Source: Rhodospirillaceae bacterium (lineage in GTDB: Bacteria > Pseudomonadota > Alphaproteobacteria > UBA8366). From it: a stretch of DNA of 8,942 nucleotides. Position numbers and translations under genes: made by a program. The DNA lies in contig PBCW01000008.1 of assembly GCA_002718015.1 (NCBI GenBank), positions 4,937 to 13,878 on the forward strand. Direction: 5' to 3'. Of this stretch, positions 1 to 6,584 are shown piece by piece; position 1 is the first letter of the stretch; every line of letters starts with the position of its first letter. Below the pieces are notes generated by a model. The model saw only the letters and a list, made by a program, of their open reading frames with translations, searched no databases and was not told where the DNA came from.

Positions 1-891
1 CAATGTAGAATGGGTGCTTACGTTCCCGCTTGCGGCGCCTTCGGTGTTGATCCGCCGAACGTCATATTCGATGGGTCTAAGTTGCAGATTGACCAGTATG
101 GCAAACGCACCATTGAGCAAGGATTGAAGGCATTCGTTGCTATTTCAGAGCCTGGTGGCGGGGCCGATCCTGCCAGAGCCATCCAGTGCAAGGCTGAGTT
201 AAAGGGCAATCAATATGTTTTAAACGGCACAAAGCTCTGGATAACTGGTGCTGAGGCTGCAGAGTGGGGAATTGTGTTCGCTCGTACTGATAATGGAATA
301 ACGTGTTTCATTGTTGATAAAGAAATGGAGGGCATAGAAACCCGGCCAGTTCCAGTTATCCGCTCTTACTCGCCATCAGAAGTAAATTTTGTAGACTGTA
401 AAGTTCCAGTGGAAAATTTACTTGGCGAAGAGGGTAAAGGTTTTGCTCTTTGCCAGAAATGGCTAGTTCACATGCGTATTCCATATTCAGCCAACGTTAT
501 CGGTATTGCCCAGCGTGCTCTTGAGCTAGCCATAGAGTGGGCGAAGCAACGCGAGACTTTCCGAACAAAGCTCGCTGATAAACAGGCGGTGCAATGGATG
601 ATTGCCGACTCAGAAGTTGAAATTCGAGCAGCACGATTATTAGCTTATCAAGCAGCTTGGCAGGCTGACCTTGGGCACGATGTAAAGGTTGCTGCGTCTA
701 TGGCAAAACTATACAGCACGGAGATGGCCGGTCGTGTCGTTGATCGCTGCATTCAAATTTTCGGTGGTATGGGTGTTGCTGCTGAGATGCCTTTAGAGCG
801 TTGGTACAGAGAAATGCGAATTAAGAGAATAGGTGAGGGGCCATCCGAAGTGCACCGAATGGTTATCGCTCGGGACTTGTTAAGAAATTAA
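1..891 (+). CDS. Acyl-CoA dehydrogenase family protein, 5' end cut by window
   Basis: The protein should be an FAD-dependent acyl-CoA dehydrogenase that introduces an alpha,beta double bond into an acyl-CoA in the cytoplasm and passes electrons to ETF. The frame is open to base 1, and 296 residues are visible. The family is usually about 380-400 residues, so roughly the first 90-100 are missing and the ATG at 10 is internal. Visible landmarks (numbered from that ATG) are the flavin/substrate segment SEPGGGAD followed by LNGTKLWITGAE, the QRETF segment, and the C-terminal IQIFGGMG signature. A Glu in GEGPSEVHR (about residue 276) sits where medium-chain dehydrogenase has its catalytic base. 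The enzyme is followed after 14 nt by a crotonase gene, which fits a dehydrogenation-hydration pair. The acyl substrate cannot be told from the sequence. Family assignment is firm; specificity is unknown. Confidence 0.93.
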   Translation, partial: QCRMGAYVPACGAFGVDPPNVIFDGSKLQIDQYGKRTIEQGLKAFVAISEPGGGADPARAIQCKAELKGNQYVLNGTKLWITGAEAAEWGIVFARTDNGITCFIVDKEMEGIETRPVPVIRSYSPSEVNFVDCKVPVENLLGEEGKGFALCQKWLVHMRIPYSANVIGIAQRALELAIEWAKQRETFRTKLADKQAVQWMIADSEVEIRAARLLAYQAAWQADLGHDVKVAASMAKLYSTEMAGRVVDRCIQIFGGMGVAAEMPLERWYREMRIKRIGEGPSEVHRMVIARDLLRN

Positions 892-905
892 TAGGATGGA
901 CGGAT

Positions 906-1682
906 ATGTCGATTGATTTTGAATTGCGCAATGATGGCATTGCGATCATTACTATGAACAGACCTAAACAGTTGAATGCACTCGATCAAGCGCATTATCA
1001 GGGCTTATCTGAGGCCTGGCAACGAGTACGGGACGATAGCGACGTAGTATGTGCTATTGTAACCGGTGCAGGAGATCGGAGTTTTACGACTGGCGCTGAT
1101 ATTAAAAACGTACTTACCAATCCAGACGAATTAACTGACATGTGGATAACGCAGCGTGATCAACTTTTGAATCGAGGCCTAGAAGTTTGGAAGCCAATAA
1201 TTGCCGCGATTAATGGATATTGTTTAGGTGGCGGTATGACTATGCTTTTCGCGACTGATGTTCGCATCGCGGCGGACCACGCAACCTTTGGTCTATCAGA
1301 GGTCAAGCGAGGGGTCGTTCCGGCGAATGGTGGAACTCAGCGTGTCTTGAGCCAATTACCATACGCTATTGGAATGGAAATGCTTCTTACTGGAGATCGA
1401 TGGGATGCGGAAACTGCTGCGAAATGGGGGCTTATTAACAAAGTCGTGCCTGCCGACGGGCTAATGGACGCCGCACTTGAATATGCTTCCAGGATTGCCG
1501 CCAATGCTCCTCTTGCACTGCAGGCAGCGAAAGAGCTTGCAGTAAGAGCGAGAGAAATGGATTTGACAACGGGGCTTCGCGTGGAAGCTTTGACGCAGCG
1601 CCTGTTAAAGTTCACCGAGGATGCGAAGGAGGGCCCGGCGGCATTTAAAGAAAAACGGTCTCCTAACTTCAAAGGGAAATAA
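906..1682 (+). CDS. Enoyl-CoA hydratase/isomerase (crotonase) family protein
   Basis: This 258-residue protein is a crotonase-fold acyl-CoA enzyme of normal family length. The N-terminal MNRPKQLNALD, the oxyanion-hole segment FTTGADI (60-66) and the second oxyanion segment NGYCLGGGM (103-111) are clear, followed by the FGLSEVKRGVVPANGGTQR block (128-146) and LLTGDRWDAETAAKWGL. Aligned by exact spacing to rat mitochondrial enoyl-CoA hydratase, Glu164 is kept as Glu132, but Glu144 is replaced by Thr112 (GGGMTM instead of GGGxEL). Simple syn-hydration normally uses both glutamates, so the reaction may be hydration, isomerisation or another crotonase chemistry. The ATG at 906 is preceded by AGGA at 893-896. 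The gene lies between an acyl-CoA dehydrogenase and a CoA-transferase in the same apparent operon. The fold is sure; the exact reaction is not. Confidence 0.92.
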   Translation: MSIDFELRNDGIAIITMNRPKQLNALDQAHYQGLSEAWQRVRDDSDVVCAIVTGAGDRSFTTGADIKNVLTNPDELTDMWITQRDQLLNRGLEVWKPIIAAINGYCLGGGMTMLFATDVRIAADHATFGLSEVKRGVVPANGGTQRVLSQLPYAIGMEMLLTGDRWDAETAAKWGLINKVVPADGLMDAALEYASRIAANAPLALQAAKELAVRAREMDLTTGLRVEALTQRLLKFTEDAKEGPAAFKEKRSPNFKGK

Positions 1683-1685
1683 TAA

Positions 1686-2882
1686 ATGGCAAAAAATCAT
1701 TATCCTTTAGAGGGCGTCACCGTCCTTGATTTTGGGCAGGTTTACCATGGGCCGTATTGCGGTTTCTTGCTTGCTATGGCAGGGGCACACGTTATTAAGA
1801 TTGAACCTAAAACCGGTGAACATCTCCGCAACAGGGGAACTGGCGATATCATAACGCTCCCTTTTGCGATGCTCAATTCAAATAAAAAATGCGTGACACT
1901 CAACATAAAAACGGACCGTGGAAAAGAAATTTTAAAGCAGATGGCCAAAAAAGCAGATGTCCTTATGGAAAATTTTGCACCAACGGTCATGGATAGGCTT
2001 GAACTTGGATACGACGTCATGAAAAAGGTCAACCCGAGGCTTATTTACGCATCGGGCTCGGGCTTCGGGCGCAGTGGCCCTCATCGCGACAAGCTGGCAA
2101 TGGATCTCACTGTACAAGCGGTTTCCGGTGTGATGAGTGTGACTGGCGAGATGGACGGTCCTCCATTAAAAGCAGGCGCAGCATTTTGTGACTTCATGGC
2201 TGGCATCCACCTTTATGCAGGGATAACCACCGCTTTGTTTGAACGCGAAAAAACCAACGAGGGGCGGCTGGTAGAGATTTCCATGGAAGAGGCGGTATAC
2301 CAAAGCCTTGGATCAAACCTTGGTATTGTTTACAACACAAAAAAAGCTGCCCCGCGTACAGGGAATCGGCATGGTGGGCTCTCGCTATGCCCCTACAATG
2401 TCTATGAAAGTAAGGAGGGGCATGTGGCCATCATTTGTTCGAATGATGTCCATTGGCAACGATTGTGCAGTGCCATGGAGCGTCCGGATTTATCTGAAAA
2501 AGACGATTACAAGCGAAATATGGGTCGGGTAGCAGCTATGGATACAATCGATGCAATTATTAATGATTGGACCAAGACTTTAAGTGATGAAGAAGTTGAC
2601 CAGCTGAACGATAAGTTTGGCGTTCCTTCTGAGCGGATACGTGATCTCCTAGAGGTAATGAATGATCCCCACATGCATCAACGCGGAGCTCTTCAGCACA
2701 TGGATCACCCCGAGATGGGCGATATCGTTGTTCCGCATTCAGCATTACGTTTTCCTGAAACACCATTACTCCCTCTCGTGCCAAGTGGATTGATCGGAGC
2801 CCACAACGATGAAATATATGGCGATTGGTTAGGGCTTAGTATGGAGGAAGTAGGTGAACTCAGAGCCGAGGAAGTAATTTAA
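1686..2882 (+). CDS. CaiB/BaiF family (family III) CoA-transferase
   Basis: Class III CoA-transferases move CoA between carboxylates through an aspartyl-CoA thioester. This 398-residue protein has the usual family length. It starts with LEGVTVLDFGQVYHGPYCG, which is the typical N-terminus, then GAHVIKIEPKTGEHLR, LNIKTDRGKE, DVLMENFAPTVMDRLELGYD (91-110) and YASGSGFGRSGP. The putative nucleophile is Asp169 in FCDFMAGIHLYAG, in the position of the catalytic Asp169 of formyl-CoA transferase. The start ATG lies 3 nt after the crotonase stop, with AAAGGGA at 1671-1677 as ribosome site. In this operon it would activate the starting carboxylic acid by taking CoA from another thioester, possibly a downstream product, which would save ATP. 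The cognate acid is unknown. A racemase of the same fold (AMACR-like) is a less likely alternative. Confidence 0.93.
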   Translation: MAKNHYPLEGVTVLDFGQVYHGPYCGFLLAMAGAHVIKIEPKTGEHLRNRGTGDIITLPFAMLNSNKKCVTLNIKTDRGKEILKQMAKKADVLMENFAPTVMDRLELGYDVMKKVNPRLIYASGSGFGRSGPHRDKLAMDLTVQAVSGVMSVTGEMDGPPLKAGAAFCDFMAGIHLYAGITTALFEREKTNEGRLVEISMEEAVYQSLGSNLGIVYNTKKAAPRTGNRHGGLSLCPYNVYESKEGHVAIICSNDVHWQRLCSAMERPDLSEKDDYKRNMGRVAAMDTIDAIINDWTKTLSDEEVDQLNDKFGVPSERIRDLLEVMNDPHMHQRGALQHMDHPEMGDIVVPHSALRFPETPLLPLVPSGLIGAHNDEIYGDWLGLSMEEVGELRAEEVI

Positions 2883-4015
2883 TGCGGGGCAAGGTTGTTG
2901 TCGCAGGAGTAGGGCACACTGCATTTGGCAAGCTTGAGGGGCGTACGCCTGTTTCTTTGAATGTTGAGGCCTGCAGGAAAGCATTAAATGATGCGTCAAT
3001 CTCAAAAGATGAAATCGATGCAGTGCTGGTCAAATATCCTACATCAAAATTTCAATCCAAGTTTGGCCAAACCGTCGCTGAGGCGCTTGGTATCATGCCG
3101 CGGATCGGCGGTGTTTGGGATCAAGCAGGAGCATCCGGCATTTCGATGATCTCGTTTGCAGCTATGGCGATAGAGCATGATCAATGTGAGGTAGCGTTAG
3201 TTTGCATGGCCGATAATCCGCGAACGGGAACTCGGTCTGCCTATGCCAAGCCACGTGGTGGTGCTGATGGCTCGGGAACTCATGGCTGGGTAAGTACTAC
3301 GGCGGGCTATGCTATGATCGCACGACGGCACATGGAACAGCACGGCACCACAGAGGAGCAGCTCGCAGCGGTCGCTATAAACAATCGTGCAAACGGGGCA
3401 AAAAACCCAAACGCGCAGCTTCAAATTCCGATCACGTTAGATGATTACCTTCAGAGCCGTTTAATTGTCGATCCCCTGCGGCGCGACGATTGTTGTTTGA
3501 TTTCAGACGGCGGCGCAGCGGTTGTAGTAATGAGCGCCGAGCACGCCAAAAAAGCTGGGGTAGAAAAGCCGGTTCCTATCCTCGGGTTTGGTCAAGGCCA
3601 GACCTCTTGGGAGGTAGCGCAGCGGCCGGATCTTACACGTACAATGGCACATAAGTCTGGTGCAACAGCGTTTAGCATGGCGGGATTGAGCCCTAAAGAC
3701 ATCGACGTGGCACAATTTTATGATTGCTTCACGATTACACCCATCATGTCGCTCGAAGATTACGGCTTTTGTAAACATGGGGAGGGTGGCCCATTCGTCG
3801 GCGATGGTGGTATTGGTTGGGATGGCGGATTACCGTTTAATACTTCTGGTGGACTTTTATCAGAAACAGGTATGCCCGGCATGCAGCTTGTGATTGAGGG
3901 TGTACGCCAGATGCGGGGCGAGGCCAATCTTCAGGTCAAGAATGCGAAAAAGGGTATTGTTAGTAATCAAGGGGGTGAGATGCATACTCATTCCACCCTG
4001 ATTCTCGGCCAATAG
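2882..4015 (+). CDS. Thiolase-like SCP2/lipid-transfer-type protein, probable acyl-CoA aldolase subunit
   Basis: This 377-residue thiolase-fold protein begins VVVAGVGHTAFGKLEGRT and ends HSTLILGQ, as in the SCP2-thiolase/lipid-transfer (Ltp) group. Canonical thiolase residues are missing. The nucleophilic Cys position in QAGASG (81-86) is Gly83; the NxxGGxxxxGH block reads NTSGGLLSETGMPG (320-333) without His; the C-terminal CxGG position reads SNQGG (361-365), with Ser for Cys. The NEAF position reads YDCF (280-283). In Ltp-type steroid side-chain aldolases such substitutions go with retro-aldol cleavage of a beta-hydroxyacyl-CoA in complex with a DUF35 protein, and a DUF35 gene follows directly here. 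The start codon overlaps the preceding stop by one base (TAATG), with GAGGAAG at 2868-2874. I infer an aldolase rather than a thiolase; a non-catalytic scaffold is also possible. Confidence 0.88.
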   Translation: MRGKVVVAGVGHTAFGKLEGRTPVSLNVEACRKALNDASISKDEIDAVLVKYPTSKFQSKFGQTVAEALGIMPRIGGVWDQAGASGISMISFAAMAIEHDQCEVALVCMADNPRTGTRSAYAKPRGGADGSGTHGWVSTTAGYAMIARRHMEQHGTTEEQLAAVAINNRANGAKNPNAQLQIPITLDDYLQSRLIVDPLRRDDCCLISDGGAAVVVMSAEHAKKAGVEKPVPILGFGQGQTSWEVAQRPDLTRTMAHKSGATAFSMAGLSPKDIDVAQFYDCFTITPIMSLEDYGFCKHGEGGPFVGDGGIGWDGGLPFNTSGGLLSETGMPGMQLVIEGVRQMRGEANLQVKNAKKGIVSNQGGEMHTHSTLILGQ

Positions 4016-4028
4016 GAGAGAAGTGAAG

Positions 4029-4442
4029 ATGAGCGACGATTTTCCACTCCCTGAAGTTGATCAAATAAACAAACCCTTTTGGGATGGGCTATCAGAGGGG
4101 AAGTTGCTTTTTCAAAAGTGCAACAATTGTGGTCATTCTTGGCTGCCAGTACGTCAAGAATGTCCTAATTGCTTGGCGGCTGATTACACATGGACAAAGG
4201 CATCTGGCAATGGAGTGATGACAAGTTGGGTTGTTTATCACACGTCATTCATACCGGCTTATAAGGACAGGCTTCCTTATAATGTGGCAATAGTAAAGTT
4301 GGATGAAGGGCCTCAGATGGCCACTAATATTGTTGGTGAAACAGATTATTCAAAATTTAGCATCGATCATCCCGTTGAACTCGTGATCGAAAAAGAGCAC
4401 GGTATTAATGTAGCCAGATTTAGACTGATTGACGCTGAATGA
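4029..4442 (+). CDS. DUF35 OB-fold/zinc-ribbon protein, partner of the thiolase-like protein
   Basis: This is a small acyl-CoA-binding accessory protein of 137 residues. It has the N-terminal helix NKPFWDGLSEGKLLFQKC, a four-cysteine rubredoxin-like zinc ribbon (CNNCGH at residues 31-36, then CPNC at 45-48) and an OB-fold core running through VMTSWVVYHTSF and LPYNVAIVKLDEGPQM. Members of this family bind the CoA substrate and complete the active site of adjacent thiolase-like enzymes, as in Ltp2-ChsH2 aldolases. The gene begins 13 nt after the thiolase-like stop. I chose the ATG at 4029 because AGGAG (4014-4018) is 10 nt upstream; an in-frame GTG at 4023 lies only 4 nt from the same site and would add two residues. 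It overlaps the next gene by 4 nt. A separate enzymatic activity is unlikely. Confidence 0.93.
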   Translation: MSDDFPLPEVDQINKPFWDGLSEGKLLFQKCNNCGHSWLPVRQECPNCLAADYTWTKASGNGVMTSWVVYHTSFIPAYKDRLPYNVAIVKLDEGPQMATNIVGETDYSKFSIDHPVELVIEKEHGINVARFRLIDAE

Positions 4443-5284
4443 CAGGTATCAAAATTATTCCCTTGATGGAAAAGATCGGTGCTGAGGTAGCCGGTCTAGA
4501 TATCAGGGATACAATGTCCGACGCTCAGAGTAAGATCGTTCGTAATGCTCTCGCTAACCACGGTGTCATTTATTTACGTGGGCAAAAATTAGAGCCCGAG
4601 ATGCAAGTTAGGTTCACAAGAGTTTTTGGTGAGCCTGCTATAAATCATAATGCAAAAAAATTTGGTATTAACGGTAGTCCTGAGATCTACCGGATCTCAA
4701 ATATCGTTGAAAACGGCAAACCCATTGGAACAGCTAGAGCCGGAACTGAATGGCACTCGGATATGTGCTATGCAATGAGGCCGGCTAAAGCAACTATGCT
4801 GCACGCGAGAAAAGTTCCACAGCTCAACGGTTTCGCGCTAGGGGATACGTCGTTTGCTAATACTGCCGCCGCCTGGGATGCACTACCGGTTACCTTGAAA
4901 AGAAAAATATCAAACTTGAGGGTAATTTACGATTTTACGCGGCGCAAGCGTGGAGCTAAACCCTCTAAAGACGCTATACAGCAATATCCCCCAGTGTCCC
5001 ATCCTCTTGTACGATCACATCCAATTACTGGTCGTAAGAGCCTTTATGTGTCTGGAGAAAGTGCCGGCATAGAGGGTAAAAGTGAGGAGGAGGGTAGAAT
5101 TTTGATAGAGGCCCTCGCCAGCCATGTCGTACACCCTGCATTCGTATACAGGCACAGCTGGAGTGAGGGGGACATCGTTGTGTGGGATAATTGTACATGT
5201 CAGCACAAGGCTGAGGTAGATTACGATCTTCCACTAGAAAGGCTCATGTGGCGGACCACCGTAAAGGGTAGTATTCCGAAATAA
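4439..5284 (+). CDS. TauD/TfdA family Fe(II)/2-oxoglutarate-dependent dioxygenase
   Basis: This 281-residue protein is close to the length of E. coli TauD (283). The iron-binding facial triad is visible: His106 and Asp108 in TEWHSD, and His256 in DNCTCQHKAEVDY. Arg272, 16 residues after the distal His, corresponds to the 2-oxoglutarate-binding Arg270 of TauD. Other family landmarks are the N-terminal IGAEVAGLDIRD, HGVIYLRGQKLE and LGDTSFANTAAAWDALP. Such enzymes hydroxylate an unactivated carbon, often next to a heteroatom so that the product breaks down (taurine, 2,4-D and alkylsulfate enzymes). The start overlaps the DUF35 stop (ATGA) and has no obvious ribosome site of its own, so translation is probably coupled. 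It is therefore likely to act on the substrate or a product of the CoA pathway. No residue identifies the substrate; tauD itself is not implied. Confidence 0.92.
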   Translation: MTGIKIIPLMEKIGAEVAGLDIRDTMSDAQSKIVRNALANHGVIYLRGQKLEPEMQVRFTRVFGEPAINHNAKKFGINGSPEIYRISNIVENGKPIGTARAGTEWHSDMCYAMRPAKATMLHARKVPQLNGFALGDTSFANTAAAWDALPVTLKRKISNLRVIYDFTRRKRGAKPSKDAIQQYPPVSHPLVRSHPITGRKSLYVSGESAGIEGKSEEEGRILIEALASHVVHPAFVYRHSWSEGDIVVWDNCTCQHKAEVDYDLPLERLMWRTTVKGSIPK

Positions 5285-5289
5285 GACAT

Positions 5290-5302
5290 ATGCAAATTGC
5301 AT
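5290..5302. promoter_or_regulatory. Inverted repeat upstream of the oxidoreductase (possible operator)
   Basis: ATGCAA-a-TTGCAT is a perfect 6-bp inverted repeat around one base, in the 48-nt gap before the oxidoreductase gene. A related TTGCA/TGCAA repeat lies just after that gene. It could be a transcription factor site. No regulator gene is nearby and short AT-rich palindromes arise by chance, so this is tentative. Confidence 0.3.
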
Positions 5303-5332
5303 GGGGAAATTAAAAAAGAAGGGGGTTAAAGC

Positions 5333-6430
5333 ATGGGTGCCAAAATTCGGATTGGTTTGGTGGGCGCTAGTGTTAGCGGCACTTGGTCTTCCCGAGCTCA
5401 TATGCCGGCTCTAAAGGCTAGCGAGGAATTTGAATTGACGGCGGTTTGTACGACGAAACCTGAAAGCGCTGAGGCCGTTCGGAAAACTTTTGGTGCTAAA
5501 CAAGCCTTTCACGATGTTAATAAAATGGTCACATCCAATGAGATTGATGCTGTTGCTGTGGTCGTAAGGGTTCCATCCCATTTCGCGCCGGCTAAAACGG
5601 CCATTGAGGCTGGTAAACACGTCTATTGCGAATGGCCACTAGGTAAAACTACCGAGGAGGCAGAAATACTAACGGCGCTTGCTAAAAAAAAGGACATTGT
5701 CACTGCAGTTGGATTACAAGCTCGAGCCTGCCCGGAAATACAATACATGAAAGGACTCGTCGAGGATGGCTATTTAGGAGAAGTTCTGTCAGTTCATTGT
5801 CATGTTGTGCGCGACGGTGTTCTTACTCGTCCCTCTCATCGCACATGGCAACGAGATATAACACTTGGTGCCAACTCATTGACCATATTGAATGGTCATA
5901 CCCTTGATGCGTTGCAGTATGTGGCTGGTGCAATTGAAAAAATTTCGGCTATTGTCGATACACGCGTTTCAAATTGGCTCGATACAGGAAGGAACGAAAC
6001 TGTAACGGTTACCTCTCCCGACCACATTTTCATTCAAGGGCAGCTTTGTAACGGTGCGCCCATGACATCCCATACTGCTGTTATTCCCTTCGCTGGAAGC
6101 GGGTACCGAATGGCTATTTACGGGGATAAAGGCACGTTGGTTATCAAAGGTGATGATTCAGTGCAGCTTACAAAACTCTCCCTTTTTGGTGCACAAGGTA
6201 ATAACACGTTAAATGAAATGGTTGTTCCGGATAGTCTAAACCTGGTTTCGGCGGAGACACCGGGAGGTGAGGCATTTAATGTTGGTCAAATGTATTCTGA
6301 CTTTGCGCGTTCTATAAATGAGAAAAATCAATATGTCCCATCATTCTCTACTGCAGTCGGCCTCCATAATTTAATTGATAAAATCCAGAGTGCATCCAGC
6401 AAACGAGCGATGATCTCCGTGCAAATATAA
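5333..6430 (+). CDS. Gfo/Idh/MocA family oxidoreductase, Gal80-like group
   Basis: This 365-residue protein has an N-terminal Rossmann domain starting IRIGLVGASVSGTWSS (5-20) and a C-terminal alpha/beta dehydrogenase domain. The segments HMPALKASEEFELTAVCT, IDAVAVVVRVPSHF and AVGLQARACPEIQYMKGL resemble the group related to yeast Gal80. The EKP motif that normally holds a catalytic/nicotinamide-proximal Lys reads EWPLG (100-104), while the GHTLD segment (188-192) keeps the His and Asp of the family pattern. An NAD(P)-dependent oxidation or reduction of a sugar- or polyol-like compound is the family default, but loss of the Lys means activity is uncertain. The ATG has a strong AAGGGGG site (5319-5325). 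A 48-nt gap with a palindrome separates it from the dioxygenase, so it may be a separate or conditionally co-transcribed unit. Confidence 0.88.
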   Translation: MGAKIRIGLVGASVSGTWSSRAHMPALKASEEFELTAVCTTKPESAEAVRKTFGAKQAFHDVNKMVTSNEIDAVAVVVRVPSHFAPAKTAIEAGKHVYCEWPLGKTTEEAEILTALAKKKDIVTAVGLQARACPEIQYMKGLVEDGYLGEVLSVHCHVVRDGVLTRPSHRTWQRDITLGANSLTILNGHTLDALQYVAGAIEKISAIVDTRVSNWLDTGRNETVTVTSPDHIFIQGQLCNGAPMTSHTAVIPFAGSGYRMAIYGDKGTLVIKGDDSVQLTKLSLFGAQGNNTLNEMVVPDSLNLVSAETPGGEAFNVGQMYSDFARSINEKNQYVPSFSTAVGLHNLIDKIQSASSKRAMISVQI

Positions 6431-6435
6431 TCAAA

Positions 6436-6447
6436 TTGCAGGTGCAA
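6436..6447. promoter_or_regulatory. Inverted repeat downstream of the oxidoreductase (possible operator)
   Basis: TTGCA-gg-TGCAA lies 5 nt after the oxidoreductase stop. The nine bases CAAATTGCA at 6432-6440 also occur at 5293-5301 within the upstream inverted repeat. The stem is short, and the A-run after it is not a T-run, so it does not look like a + strand terminator. A shared protein-binding site is possible but weakly supported. Confidence 0.25.
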
Positions 6448-6514
6448 AAACTTGAACACTGACGTCTAATTCAACCATAGATAAAATGTGTTGTTGCTAT
6501 TAATAAAAATACTT

Positions 6515-6545
6515 TTGGTAAAACATGTCGATATGCGGGTATAAT
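6515..6545 (+). promoter_or_regulatory. Candidate sigma-70-type promoter for the DUF1538/PII-like operon
   Basis: A perfect -10 box TATAAT is at 6540-6545 with a fair -35 match TTGGTA at 6515-6520. The 19-nt spacing is longer than the ideal 17. Transcription would begin near 6552 and leave a leader of about 33 nt before the ATG at 6585. The position, in the only sizeable gap of the window (6431-6584), supports a new transcription unit here. No riboswitch-like structure is evident in the short leader. Confidence 0.45.
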
Positions 6546-6584
6546 TTCGGGTAACTTGGTTGTAAATACCTGAGAGCACAAAAA

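Noticed and set aside
1337..1672. 111-codon - strand open frame inside the crotonase gene
   Set aside because: Antisense to conserved crotonase sequence, with no recognisable protein features.
2882..4015. Ordinary acetyl-CoA acetyltransferase
   Set aside because: The nucleophilic Cys, the GH-motif His and the C-terminal Cys are all missing, so a plain thiolase label would mislead.
4439..5284. Taurine dioxygenase (tauD)
   Set aside because: Only the shared iron and 2-oxoglutarate residues are visible; there are no taurine transport genes and the operon concerns acyl-CoA chemistry.
6436..6450. Short hairpin as a rho-independent terminator after the oxidoreductase
   Set aside because: The stem is only 4-5 bp and is followed by A residues on the + strand, not T residues.
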